The notes beneath the pieces were generated by a model. It was not told the origin of the DNA and searched no databases. It was given only the letters and a program-made list of their open reading frames with translations. Below are positions 42,326-51,801 of a DNA stretch of 64,000 nt, one piece after another. The position numbers were made by a program, and so were the translations under genes. This DNA comes from UBA1413 sp037447215 (GTDB lineage: Bacteria > Bacteroidota > Bacteroidia > Bacteroidales > Prolixibacteraceae): NCBI GenBank assembly GCA_037447215.1, contig JBBIHB010000006.1:1-64000 (forward strand), written 5' to 3'. Position 1 is the stretch's first letter; each line of letters opens with the position of its first letter.

Positions 42326-42356
42326 GTAAAAAAAGCTGTCCAATTGGGCAGCTTTA
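42326..42356 (-). terminator. Intrinsic terminator of the GH2 gene
   Basis: On the minus strand AAAGCTGCCC-AATT-GGACAGCTTT forms a ten-base-pair stem with one G-U pair, followed by a run of seven to eight T, 23 bases after the beta-galactosidase stop. Confidence 0.8.
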
Positions 42357-42378
42357 TGGTAGAATCCCATATTGATTT

Positions 42379-45300
42379 TTAATCTTCAGTAATTGGCGAA
42401 AATTTCAATCTATACTCTTTAACAGATGGTAAAACCCTGTATTGAGCCAGTTGCCTCCTTGCAGTTTCACCTACCCCGGTTACTTCGTAGTCCACATTCA
42501 GGGTTATGTAATCTGGGTTAGAAAGCTGGAACGGATATACCGCACGTGTGAGGTTATCTGTATCGTACTGATGGATGCTGAAATTGAGCATTTTGTCACC
42601 TGCTTCAATCCGGAACCCTTTACCATCGGCATTGGTGACAGTAAGCCAGCGAATATCTGTTTTGTTTCCGTGATCCTGGGGAATAAGATAGGGCACATAC
42701 TCCTCTTTGGCAGTTGATTTCCACACGCCCACTTTTGCCCCTGTCTTTCGGTCGGGATAGGTTTCAAAAGGTCCGCGGCCATACCATTTTACCTGATTGA
42801 ATTCGGCCGGCAGCAGGAACTTCAGGCCTGCTTTGGGCAGGAGCAACGGCATATCACCATGTGGGATTATTTTATGTGAGAAATCAATTGTGCCATCGGG
42901 AAGAATATCATAAATACGGTGTTCTTCAAACCCGGATTGTGATTTTTTTCCGGAGGTAAAGATTGTCATTTTCAAGCGGGAAATATTTTCGCTTAATACT
43001 TCGGATGATATGCTATAGGTTTTCGGGAGCATTACTTCCATACCCAGAGTCCGCAACTGATTTTCAATACTCCTTCCTAGGCCGGGTGTAAAATTTGTAT
43101 GTGTAAATTCCCCACTGCCCCAAGGGTCCGTATCATTTGCCAGTGGTGCCCTCCACACCGAAAAATCAAAGCCCTTCTTTAACAGTTCATAATTGTTGAA
43201 TTGAATCGAAGTAAAAGTCCCGGTCAGGGCATCTATGGTATATTGAAAATGCTCTCCTTTAATGCTTATTATTTTGTCCGAAACCTCAATCTTTGGTGCA
43301 GCCCCGGATATGGATATTTTATCTGTTTGTCCCACCTGAATGAGAAATTGTTCCCAGGCTATTTCATGCCCGGCATCGGCCCAGTTATTATTGTTGCTTA
43401 ACCTGAATGAAAGGGTGAACAAATAATCACCGGCCATATTGAACCCTGGGTTTTCGGTATCGAGTTGTACCACAATTGATTCACCTGGCTGGCAGTCGGG
43501 TCCCCTAACCGTTTGTTCCCTGATGATATTTTGTCCGTTAAGTGCAAGGTTCCAGTAAAAGGTCAATTCGTTAAGATTGGTAAAATTATGCCGGTTGGTA
43601 ATCCTGAAGGTTGCATTTTTCAGATCAAGCGCTTCAATCAGTACCGGTTGTGCCGACCGTTTGATCTGATAAATTTCGGGCTGAATGGTACGGTCGGGCC
43701 AAACGATCCCATAAGTTCTCCCTCCAAGGCCGGTTCCGAAGAAATAACCTTTATTAAAGGTTTCCTCAAAATTCAGGCTTGCCACAGAAATACGGGCAGA
43801 CTGGTCGGGCGACATATTTTTCAACTCTTCCACCGGTATGGCCTTATCGTAAAGCCGCACTTCGTCGATGGTGCAAACAGACATTCTCCCCCTGAATTCG
43901 CCCTGATCATGAATGTCGGCATTTCGTCCGATACAGACCGGATAGGCAGCATTACGGATATAGCCGTTTGCCTTAAGCTCGCCCATCTTTTGGTAATTGA
44001 TATAAAGCTCCATTTTTGTTCCATCGTAAATGGCTGCTATGTGGTGCCAGTTCCAATACCAATTATTGGGAACATTTACTTTTAACGAATTTCGCCGGTT
44101 GGTTTGCAGGTAGAATTCCAGTTCGTTTGGCGATGGTTGGATAACTCCAAACTGGTGCAGTCCTTTGGTGAGGAATGTGTTGGGCTGGATGTTTTCACCG
44201 GGTTTTACCCAGAATTCAATGGTCAGCTCTTTTCCGTTAAGGTCGAGATCAGGGTGCCGGTAAAATTCTACCCAATCGTCGTGGCCCGAAAAGCTGATGG
44301 CTTTTCCTTTAATCCCTTCAACAAAAACAGGCCGGCCAAGAATGGTAGGATGGTTCTGTAGTGGCGAACAATCTGTAGTAACAATATATGGGGTTTTAAC
44401 GCCCGGGCTGATCCAATCCCAAATGGCGCCTCCGATTAATCGCGGGTATTTCCATATAAGTTCCCAGTATTCATCAAGGCCGCCAAGTCCGTTACCCGTT
44501 GCTGCCAGGTATTCGTCCTGAAATGAAGGCCTGCGGTCGACGGGGTCGTAAATGTTATATTCGGCCAGGTTTTTTAATTCCAAAGGCCGCCAATAGCGGG
44601 GGCCGATAATATCTTCAAACGGGATTGAATCCTGGTTTCCTCCATACATCCAATAGGGCCTCGACGGGTCAATCTTGCGGCATGTTTCCATCAATGCCTT
44701 CAGGTTTTCGCCTTCACCGGCTTCATTTCCGGCACTCCAGAATATCACCGATGGGTGGTTGCGGTCGCGGTGTACCATTTTCACTCCCCGGTCAATAAAC
44801 ATGGCTTTCCATTCAGGTAGTTCCGACAGGTATTCGTTATCGTGACATTCGGTGCCGGCTTCGCCAACAATATACATACCCAGTTCGTCGGCCAGGTTCA
44901 GGTATTCGGGCGAAGGGGGATAATGGCTGGTCCGCACAAGGTTAATATTAAAACGTTTCATGATCAAAAAATCTTCGCGCAACGTTTCAATCGGAACGGC
45001 TTGTCCGTGATCGGGGTGGTGCATGTGGCTGTTAACACCATTCAGTTTTACCATTTTCCCGTTTACCCAGATTGCTCCATCCCTGACTTCAGTCTGTCTG
45101 AAACCCATTCGTGTTGCAAATGATTCGGTTACTTTCCCTGAAGGATCTTTCAGGGTCATAACCAGGGTATATAAATATGGTTTTTCGGCGGACCATTTTA
45201 AGGGTTTTCTGATTGGAATTTTGAACTCAACCTTTTCTGTAACAGAATGATTTATTGAGGAAAGTTGATTTGTTAAAGGTGAATCCCATTGTTTATTCCT

Positions 45301-46149
45301 GCTGCTGTCGAGCAGGTCAACCTCAAGCGTATAACCTGCGGCACCCTTTCGGCTCAGGTTTTGAACCTCAACTTCCAGGAAAATATTTGCATCCACATAA
45401 TCGCGGTCAAACTCTGTATAAACAAAATAGTCGTGAAGGTGAACGCTGGGTTTGGCAATCAACATAACATCCCTGAAAATGCCCGAAAGCCGCCACATAT
45501 CCTGGTTTTCGATAAATGCCCCATCGGAGTAACGCATCACCTGTACCGAAATATCGTTTCTGCCTGGTTTCAGAAAAGGTGTAATATTGTATTCGGCAGG
45601 TTCAAAGCCTCCCTGGTTGTAGCCTACCTCCTGACCGTTAATCCATACATAAGAGGCTGATTTAACACCTTCGAAACGCAACATCACTTCACGTCCTTTC
45701 CAACTTGAAGGAAGATTGAAAGTTCGCTTATAGCAGCCTGTCGGGTTGTGATAATCGGGAACAAGTGGCGGTTTGGTTTCGATGGTCATGGCAATATTCC
45801 TGAATTTCGGATGCCCAAAACCTTCCATTTCCCAATTGGACGGAACATTAATGTTGTTCCACAAGCGGGTATCGAATTGCTGTTGCCAGAATCCGGCGGG
45901 GACTTCCCTGGGATGTCCGGCCAACAGAAACTTCCAGGTTCCGTTTAGCGAAAGAAAAAACGGGCTTTTATTACGTTCAAGGGCAAGCGCTTGATCAGGG
46001 CTGGAAAAAGGAACGATCAGCGCATGTGGGCTTGTCTGGTTCCGTTCAAAAACTTCCGGATTTTGCCAGTATTCAGTTGGTTTGGGTTGGTTTTGTGCTC
46101 CGGCATGGAAGGCCAGGGCAAGTGTAATCAGGAAAATTGTTCTTAGCAT
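42379..46149 (-). CDS. Secreted GH2 beta-galactosidase with an inserted LamG domain
   Basis: The 1256-residue glycosidase is LacZ-like. A signal peptide (LRTIFLITLALAFHAGAQ) precedes the sugar-binding (about 80-230), Ig-like (230-360) and TIM-barrel domains. The acid/base is Glu476 in WSAGNEAG, the nucleophile Glu546 in FQDEYLAATGN, and GGAIWDWISPGV closes the barrel. Where E. coli LacZ has a short loop before its NGLVFADR segment, about 160 residues of concanavalin-like LamG domain are inserted (about 615-775: KAISFSGHDDWVEF to DEVRLYDKAIP). The LacZ sequence then resumes (YGIVWPDRTIQPEIYQIK) through the beta-galactosidase small chain. It is probably periplasmic and acts on galactosides in plant or algal glycans. 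No SusC/SusD pair is nearby. Confidence 0.9.
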   Translation of the reverse strand: MLRTIFLITLALAFHAGAQNQPKPTEYWQNPEVFERNQTSPHALIVPFSSPDQALALERNKSPFFLSLNGTWKFLLAGHPREVPAGFWQQQFDTRLWNNINVPSNWEMEGFGHPKFRNIAMTIETKPPLVPDYHNPTGCYKRTFNLPSSWKGREVMLRFEGVKSASYVWINGQEVGYNQGGFEPAEYNITPFLKPGRNDISVQVMRYSDGAFIENQDMWRLSGIFRDVMLIAKPSVHLHDYFVYTEFDRDYVDANIFLEVEVQNLSRKGAAGYTLEVDLLDSSRNKQWDSPLTNQLSSINHSVTEKVEFKIPIRKPLKWSAEKPYLYTLVMTLKDPSGKVTESFATRMGFRQTEVRDGAIWVNGKMVKLNGVNSHMHHPDHGQAVPIETLREDFLIMKRFNINLVRTSHYPPSPEYLNLADELGMYIVGEAGTECHDNEYLSELPEWKAMFIDRGVKMVHRDRNHPSVIFWSAGNEAGEGENLKALMETCRKIDPSRPYWMYGGNQDSIPFEDIIGPRYWRPLELKNLAEYNIYDPVDRRPSFQDEYLAATGNGLGGLDEYWELIWKYPRLIGGAIWDWISPGVKTPYIVTTDCSPLQNHPTILGRPVFVEGIKGKAISFSGHDDWVEFYRHPDLDLNGKELTIEFWVKPGENIQPNTFLTKGLHQFGVIQPSPNELEFYLQTNRRNSLKVNVPNNWYWNWHHIAAIYDGTKMELYINYQKMGELKANGYIRNAAYPVCIGRNADIHDQGEFRGRMSVCTIDEVRLYDKAIPVEELKNMSPDQSARISVASLNFEETFNKGYFFGTGLGGRTYGIVWPDRTIQPEIYQIKRSAQPVLIEALDLKNATFRITNRHNFTNLNELTFYWNLALNGQNIIREQTVRGPDCQPGESIVVQLDTENPGFNMAGDYLFTLSFRLSNNNNWADAGHEIAWEQFLIQVGQTDKISISGAAPKIEVSDKIISIKGEHFQYTIDALTGTFTSIQFNNYELLKKGFDFSVWRAPLANDTDPWGSGEFTHTNFTPGLGRSIENQLRTLGMEVMLPKTYSISSEVLSENISRLKMTIFTSGKKSQSGFEEHRIYDILPDGTIDFSHKIIPHGDMPLLLPKAGLKFLLPAEFNQVKWYGRGPFETYPDRKTGAKVGVWKSTAKEEYVPYLIPQDHGNKTDIRWLTVTNADGKGFRIEAGDKMLNFSIHQYDTDNLTRAVYPFQLSNPDYITLNVDYEVTGVGETARRQLAQYRVLPSVKEYRLKFSPITED

Positions 46150-46253
46150 ATAATGTATCAGTTTGATTTGAAAGCGATATCAGGTTTATGGCACAGGACC
46201 AAATGATTCAGTACGAAAACAAAATCATTGGGTTAGGGAATCACATCTTCCAC

Positions 46254-47192
46254 CTAAAACAGCCTTTTGCGTTTTACAAGATAAGCAAACAAAACATGTT
46301 TAAAATCTTCATTGATATCGGCTTCAGCAAGATCGATCATATACTGGCCGCATTTTACTTTTAATTCGTTAAAATAGGTATTCACACTTTCGGTATAACT
46401 GCTTTTAATTTCCCAGGGATTGAGTTTGACCGATTGGCCTGTTTCCAGATCGACAAACCGGTGTGGTTTATTATTATATTGAAATTCGCGTTCTTGTTTA
46501 TGGTCGGTTACGTGAAAGAGTAAAACTTCGTGTTTGTTATATCTCAGATGTTGCAGGGCCGAAAACAGTTCTTCGGTTTTTTCGTTGTCGAGCATATCAC
46601 TGAAAATTACCACCAGAGAACGTTTATGAATGTTTTCGGCAATCTGGTGGAGGACTGCTGTGGTATTGGTATTTTTTCTGAGCAACATCGATTCGGGTTG
46701 CAAAAGTTCAGAAAGTTTACCCATCATTACATCGGCATGAACCGGAGACAAGCGTGGTTGTGAATGGAATTCGATATCGTCTGAGAACAAAGTCAGGCCA
46801 ACTGCATCGCGTTGTTTCCGGAGCAGATAAATCAGGGCAGCTGCGGTGTAAACCGAAAATGCAAGTTTGTTGAATATCCTTTTTGTGCCTTTGGAATAAG
46901 GGAAAAGCATAGATGATGAGGTGTCGATTACCAGTTGGCATCGTAAATTGGTCTCCTCTTCATATTGTTTAACGTATAGCCTGTCAGTCCGGGCATATAG
47001 TTTCCAGTCGATTGATTTGGTTGATTCCCCCTGGTTGTATAGCCTGTGTTCGGCAAATTCAACAGAAAAACCATGAAAAGGACTGCGATGAAGGCCTGTA
47101 ATAAAACCTTCGACAACCTCATGTGCAATGAAATCGAGGTTATCGAACTCCTGAAATTGTTGAATATCGAATAGATTTTTCACAAAAAACAC
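46254..47192 (-). CDS. DUF58 (vWA-like) domain protein
   Basis: This cytoplasmic protein has about 310 residues. The DUF58 signature is GESTKSIDWKLYARTDRLY near residue 60, followed by a vWA-like fold with MIDAS DTSSSM (near 90) and a later LVVIFSDMLD strand. DUF58 proteins usually work with a MoxR AAA+ ATPase; none is present here, so it is an orphan. The start is a GTG at 47192; a second GTG at 47183 (V-K-N-L-F-D-I) gives a more family-like N-terminus. An out-of-frame ATG overlaps at 47194. Confidence 0.8.
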   Translation of the reverse strand: MFFVKNLFDIQQFQEFDNLDFIAHEVVEGFITGLHRSPFHGFSVEFAEHRLYNQGESTKSIDWKLYARTDRLYVKQYEEETNLRCQLVIDTSSSMLFPYSKGTKRIFNKLAFSVYTAAALIYLLRKQRDAVGLTLFSDDIEFHSQPRLSPVHADVMMGKLSELLQPESMLLRKNTNTTAVLHQIAENIHKRSLVVIFSDMLDNEKTEELFSALQHLRYNKHEVLLFHVTDHKQEREFQYNNKPHRFVDLETGQSVKLNPWEIKSSYTESVNTYFNELKVKCGQYMIDLAEADINEDFKHVLFAYLVKRKRLF

Positions 47193-47271
47193 ATGGATAA
47201 TACCTCAAAATAGCATTTTTAAGTGTTTCAAGCCGTGTGGTTCATAAATCGGGCACATTCATTTCGTGGGA

Positions 47272-47589
47272 CTATAAAAGGGCGTTAAGTTTATTTACCA
47301 AAACCTGTTTGGGACATGCTCCAACCTGTTTGTCGGCAACTTGTCCGTTTTTTACAAACAGTACAGTCGGGATATTGCGGATTCCAAACTGTGCTGCAAC
47401 ACCAGGATTAGAGTCCACATCAACTTTTCCGACAATTGCTTTTCCTTCAAACTCAACAGCCATTTCTTCAACAAAAGGTGCAATCATGCGGCACGGTCCA
47501 CACCAAACAGCCCAAAAATCAATCATTACGGGTTTATCCGAATTCATTACCTTTTCTCCGAAATTCCCATCGGTTATTTCCATTGCCAT
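47272..47589 (-). CDS. trxA: Thioredoxin
   Basis: This small cytoplasmic dithiol-disulfide oxidoreductase shows the active site WCGPCRM preceded by PVMIDFWAV, then KVDVDSNPGVAAQFGIRNIPTV with the cis-proline, and a C-terminal helix. From ATG 47589 it has 105 residues (ATG 47583 also possible), the normal thioredoxin size; the frame extends to 47628 but the added residues lie right after the dnaE stop. It is the gene immediately downstream of dnaE, about 45 bases away. Confidence 0.94.
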   Translation of the reverse strand: MAMEITDGNFGEKVMNSDKPVMIDFWAVWCGPCRMIAPFVEEMAVEFEGKAIVGKVDVDSNPGVAAQFGIRNIPTVLFVKNGQVADKQVGACPKQVLVNKLNALL

Positions 47590-47634
47590 ATCTGAATGTA
47601 TTAATTTTAACAAAAAATTTTCTTCCAAAAGTAA

Positions 47635-50600
47635 TCAATTAATACGAAAAATGATTTCGGGATATTTATCGAAAAATTCGAGCATCTCATTATTCATCGA
47701 AATTTTCGTATTTCGGGAAAACAACTGAATGCTTCGATTGGTTTCAGGATCGTAAACATTAAATTTGAGTAGGGCACTTCCCTTTTGTCCCCGGGCAAGA
47801 TATTCAAATTTATTTATAAATGATTTATTTATTAACCATAATGGCATGGTTACAGTTACTGATTTAACAAGATTTTGCCTGACTTCCGATAACAATTCCA
47901 TATGTGTTATCCGGAATTCGAGCGCTTCGGAATTAAACCTTTTCTGAACTTTGCCCCTTACCATTACAAATAATCCAGGTTTACAGTACTTTCCAAATTC
48001 AACATAGTCTTGCTTAAAAAAGAATAAATGTATTGAATCGGTGTAATCAGCTAAGGTCAGCTTACTGAAAGGTGCACCGTTTTTCGATATACTTTCAGAA
48101 GCTTCGGTCACCATTCCTCCAAATGTGAATTCCTTGTCTTTGTATTTTTCAATATGTTCGTTGATATCTTTCAGCCCCACGCCTTTTGTACAGAAATTTT
48201 CAATTTCGAACCGATAATCATCAAGAGGATGGGCAGTCAGGTAAACACCGATAAGGCTCTTCTCTTTTTCGAGAAGTATAAGTTTAGGCCATTCCTCTAC
48301 AGGAGGGAGATCGGGTTTTTTTACTACCTGATGGGTTCCCCTATCACCAAACAGGGTTTGTTGCATCGAATTGGATTCCGATTGGATTTTTCCCCCATAC
48401 CGGATCAGTTTTTCCGTAAATGTGGTTGGATCGTTTTCATTATCCCCTGCAAAAAACTGACGGCGGTTTATATTGCCAAAGCTTTCGAAAGCTCCAGCCA
48501 GTGCCATTGCCTCGATATTTTTCTTATTGACAGATTGTAAGTTGACCCTTTCCACCAAGTCAAAAATATCTTTGAATTCACCTCCCTTTTTTCTTGCATT
48601 TATGATGTCCTGAACGGCACCTTCGCCTACACCCTTAACTGCTGCAAGCCCAAACCGTATGTCGCCCTTTTTGTTCACCATAAATTTCATGAAACTCTCG
48701 TTGATGTCGGGTCCCAATACATTGAGCTTCATTCGTTTACACTCTTGCATAAATTTGGTGATTTCCGTAATATGGTTCAGGTTACGGCTTAAATTTGCAG
48801 CCATAAATTCAGCCGGAAAATGAGCTTTCAGGTATCCGGTCTGGTAAGCAATAAAAGCATAGCAAACCGAATGTGATTTGTTAAAGGCATAAGAGGCAAA
48901 AGCTTCCCAGTCTTTCCAGATTTTTTCGATAACATCATCGGGCCGCTTTTTAACTTGTTCGCATTCGCTGATAAACCGCTCATTTGTCTTACAGCCCGAG
49001 ACAAACTTTTCTTTCAGCTGCTTCATGAGCGACTCATTTTTTTTGCCCATTGCTTTTCGGAGTGTATCTGAATCGCCCCGGGTAAAATTGGCCAATAAAC
49101 GCGAAAGTAGCATAACCTGTTCCTGGAACACTGTTATCCCATAGGTTTCGCTCAGGTATTTTTCCATCATCGGGAGGTCGTATTCTACTTTTTTGCGGCC
49201 ATGTTTCCTGGCAATGTAGTCGGGGATATAATCCATCGGGCCTGGCCGATATAGTCCATTCATGGCAACCAGGTCTTCGAATCGATTGGCCTTCAGGTTG
49301 CGCAGATGTTTTTTCATTCCGTCCGATTCGAATTGAAAAATAGCAGTTGTTTCGCCCCTGCTGAAAAGTTCGTAGGTTTTTTCATCATCGAAGGGAATTG
49401 TATCAATATCAATTTCGATACCTTTTGAAAGTTTAATATTTTCAAGGGTTTCCTTAATAATTGAAAGTGTTTTCAAACCAAGAAAGTCCATTTTCAATAG
49501 CCCGATGCTTTCAACAAACCTGCCGTCGTATTGGGTGGTTGGCAAGTTGTCATCTTTGGTTGGCATTATGGGAATATGGTCGGTGAGCGGATCGCGGCTG
49601 ATAATTATTCCACAGGCATGAACCCCGGTTTGACGTACCGAACCTTCGAGTGTTTCGGCAAAGCTGATTGTTTTCGAAATAAGCGGATTGGGTGATTCTC
49701 TCTCCCTTTTCAATTCAAGGCTTTCATGAAAAGCTTTTTTGAAAGTCATTTTCTGGGCTTCGGGTACCAATTTGGCTAACCGGTCGGCTTCGGGTAACGG
49801 GAGTTTCAGTACCCTGGCTACATCGCGGATAGCCAGTTTGGTGGCCATGGTGCCAAAGGTGCATATATGGGCTACTTTATCGCGGCCATATTTTTTTACC
49901 ACCCAATCCACATCAGGCAGCGAAATCCTGTCGGGGTTCAGGAACCGTTCAAACAGGAGGTCATATTTAATGGGATCGATGTTGGTGATACCGGTACAAT
50001 AAGATACTGCAGCGCCTGCTGCCGATCCTCGTCCTGGCCCCACAAGAACGCCCATTTCACGGGCAGCATTGATAAAATCCTGAGTGATCAGAAAATAGCC
50101 CGGAAACCCCATGGTTTTGATAACATCCAACTCAAAATCGAGCCGCGAAGAAACCTGTTCGGGAACCGGATCACCATATTTCACCCTGGCACCTTTATAA
50201 GTAAGAAGTTTCAAATAATCTGCTTCAAACTTTATACGCGAGACCTTTTCAAATCCACCTAATTCTAAATATGATTTTTTGCCAAATTCAGCAATAAGTA
50301 TTTCTTCAGTTAAGGTTTTACGGTAGTCTTCTTCGGTGCCAAACTCTTCAGGAATGGGAAACACCGGCATTATAGGATCATTGTCGAGATTGTAGTCTTC
50401 GATTTTCTCAACAACTTCGGAAGTATTAGAGAGTGCTTCCGGGATATCTGCAAACAACACGTTCATCTCGGCGGTGGTTTTAAACCATTCCTGCTTGGTG
50501 TAACGCATCCGGTTCGGATCGTCGAGGTCTTTTCCGGTATTCAGGCATATCAGCAAATCATGGGCGTCGGCATCTTCGGCATTGATGAAATGAATGTCGT

Positions 50601-51240
50601 TTGTTGCAATGAGCTTTATGCCATATTTGCGGGCATAATGTATGAGATGTTCATTAACAATTACCTGACGGTTATATACTTCTTTCCGAAGCTGCGGCAA
50701 TTCGGAGGGGTGTCTCATCAGTTCAAGGTAGAAATCATCGCCGAACAATTCTTTATACCAAACAATGGCTTCTTCGGCTTTATCGGGTTTTCCCTCGTAA
50801 ATATAGGTAGGGATTTCACCACCAAGGCAGGCTGTGGATACAATAATACCTTCGGCATATTTTTGAAGAAGTTGCTTGTCGATGCGTGGTTTATAATAAA
50901 AACCTTCCATATTGGCTATCGAAACAAGTTTAACCAGGTTACGGTAACCGGTCAGGTTCTTTGCCAATAAAATCAGGTGGTCGCCTGAGCGGTCTTCTTT
51001 TCCGGTTTTATCTTCGATGGAACGGGTGGCAACATAAGTCTCACATCCAAGAATAGGTTTTAAACCGGCTTTTTTGCAAACGCTATGAAACTCCTTGATG
51101 CCTAGCATAGTTCCGTGGTCAGTTAGGGCAAGGGCAGTCATCCCGTCAGATTTTGCCTTTTGAACCAGGCCGTCAATGCTGGCTGCACCATCGAGGATGG
51201 AATATTGTGAGTGAACGTGAAGATGTGTAAACGGTATCAT
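47635..51240 (-). CDS. dnaE: DNA polymerase III alpha subunit with apparent 13-residue deletion in the catalytic motif
   Basis: This is the replicative polymerase subunit, 1201 residues: PHP domain (HLHVHSQYSILDGAAS at the N-terminus), palm (GPGRGSAAGAAVSYCTGI), fingers, beta-binding and OB (FTFGGMVTEASESISKNG, about residue 1000) domains. In the family the palm motif reads PDxDxDF followed by about 12 residues before [HW]V-x3-YG. Here P-D-V-D (Asp445) is followed directly by W-V-V-K-K-Y-G. Comparison with E. coli DnaE shows exactly 13 residues missing, including the second catalytic Asp (E. coli Asp403); the third, in KMDFLGL (Asp585), is kept. The frame stays open, so it is a clean 39-base loss at 49905/49906, either real or an assembly error. 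Confidence 0.93.
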   Translation of the reverse strand: MIPFTHLHVHSQYSILDGAASIDGLVQKAKSDGMTALALTDHGTMLGIKEFHSVCKKAGLKPILGCETYVATRSIEDKTGKEDRSGDHLILLAKNLTGYRNLVKLVSIANMEGFYYKPRIDKQLLQKYAEGIIVSTACLGGEIPTYIYEGKPDKAEEAIVWYKELFGDDFYLELMRHPSELPQLRKEVYNRQVIVNEHLIHYARKYGIKLIATNDIHFINAEDADAHDLLICLNTGKDLDDPNRMRYTKQEWFKTTAEMNVLFADIPEALSNTSEVVEKIEDYNLDNDPIMPVFPIPEEFGTEEDYRKTLTEEILIAEFGKKSYLELGGFEKVSRIKFEADYLKLLTYKGARVKYGDPVPEQVSSRLDFELDVIKTMGFPGYFLITQDFINAAREMGVLVGPGRGSAAGAAVSYCTGITNIDPIKYDLLFERFLNPDRISLPDVDWVVKKYGRDKVAHICTFGTMATKLAIRDVARVLKLPLPEADRLAKLVPEAQKMTFKKAFHESLELKRERESPNPLISKTISFAETLEGSVRQTGVHACGIIISRDPLTDHIPIMPTKDDNLPTTQYDGRFVESIGLLKMDFLGLKTLSIIKETLENIKLSKGIEIDIDTIPFDDEKTYELFSRGETTAIFQFESDGMKKHLRNLKANRFEDLVAMNGLYRPGPMDYIPDYIARKHGRKKVEYDLPMMEKYLSETYGITVFQEQVMLLSRLLANFTRGDSDTLRKAMGKKNESLMKQLKEKFVSGCKTNERFISECEQVKKRPDDVIEKIWKDWEAFASYAFNKSHSVCYAFIAYQTGYLKAHFPAEFMAANLSRNLNHITEITKFMQECKRMKLNVLGPDINESFMKFMVNKKGDIRFGLAAVKGVGEGAVQDIINARKKGGEFKDIFDLVERVNLQSVNKKNIEAMALAGAFESFGNINRRQFFAGDNENDPTTFTEKLIRYGGKIQSESNSMQQTLFGDRGTHQVVKKPDLPPVEEWPKLILLEKEKSLIGVYLTAHPLDDYRFEIENFCTKGVGLKDINEHIEKYKDKEFTFGGMVTEASESISKNGAPFSKLTLADYTDSIHLFFFKQDYVEFGKYCKPGLFVMVRGKVQKRFNSEALEFRITHMELLSEVRQNLVKSVTVTMPLWLINKSFINKFEYLARGQKGSALLKFNVYDPETNRSIQLFSRNTKISMNNEMLEFFDKYPEIIFRIN

Positions 51241-51269
51241 TGTGAATTTCCGGCAATTTTAATGTTGCC

Positions 51270-51277
51270 CAAAAGTA
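51270..51277 (-). promoter_or_regulatory. -7 box for dnaE
   Basis: Read on the minus strand this is TACTTTTG, 30 bases before the dnaE start. The terminator upstream of it makes dnaE a separate unit from the HIT gene. Confidence 0.45.
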
Positions 51278-51344
51278 TCCCATTTTTAAAAAATTTTTGT
51301 TCATAAAGGGATAAGGTTATCAACAAAAGAAGAGAATTTTTTAA

Positions 51345-51380
51345 GCAAAAAAAAAGTCCCGGAACTTAAATTCCAGGACT
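51345..51380 (-). terminator. Intrinsic terminator of the greA-HIT unit
   Basis: On the minus strand AGTCC-T-GGAA pairs with TTCC-G-GGACT around a six-base loop (one internal mismatch) and is followed by nine T. It starts just after the HIT gene stop. Confidence 0.8.
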
Positions 51381-51384
51381 ATTA

Positions 51385-51789
51385 TTAATCCCTCAGTTTT
51401 ATTTCTGAGGCAATCTTATCTCTTATTTCCTTAAACTCCTCGTCGGTAAATCTCAATTTTTTCGATAAGTTTAAAAGGTCGGCTTCACTTTGCATCGGTA
51501 CCAGGTGGATATGGGCATGCGGAACTTCGAGCCCTAAAACCATTGTGCCCACTTTTTTACAGGGAATGGCTTTCCTGAGCCCGAAAGCAACTTTTCGGGC
51601 AAATTCATGCAATCCTGCATAAGTTTCCTGATCGAGATCGAAGAGATAATCGACTTCTTTCTTGGGAATAACCAGGGTATGTCCTTTAGCAACCGGGAAA
51701 AGATCGAGAAAAGCGAGAAAATTGTCGGTTTCGGCAACTTTCCAGGCTGGTATCTCTCCGTTGATGATTTTTGTGAAAATAGTTGCCAT
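51385..51789 (-). CDS. HIT family nucleotide hydrolase
   Basis: The 134-residue histidine-triad protein has the active-site motif HAHIHLVPM (near residue 97). The N-terminal TIFTKIINGEIPAWKV and GHTLVIPKKEV are typical of the HinT/HIT group that hydrolyses phosphoramidate or nucleotide conjugates such as adenosine-5'-monophosphoramidate. It follows greA after 12 bases, so the two form an operon ending at the terminator beside it. Confidence 0.92.
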   Translation of the reverse strand: MATIFTKIINGEIPAWKVAETDNFLAFLDLFPVAKGHTLVIPKKEVDYLFDLDQETYAGLHEFARKVAFGLRKAIPCKKVGTMVLGLEVPHAHIHLVPMQSEADLLNLSKKLRFTDEEFKEIRDKIASEIKLRD

Positions 51790-51801
51790 ATCAAACCGGT
51801 T

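Noticed and set aside
47635..51240. Interpretation of DnaE as an error-prone ImuC/DnaE2-type paralogue
   Set aside because: The domain order, length, PHP domain, beta-binding region and strong similarity to replicative Bacteroidota DnaE argue against it; only the 13-residue gap is abnormal.
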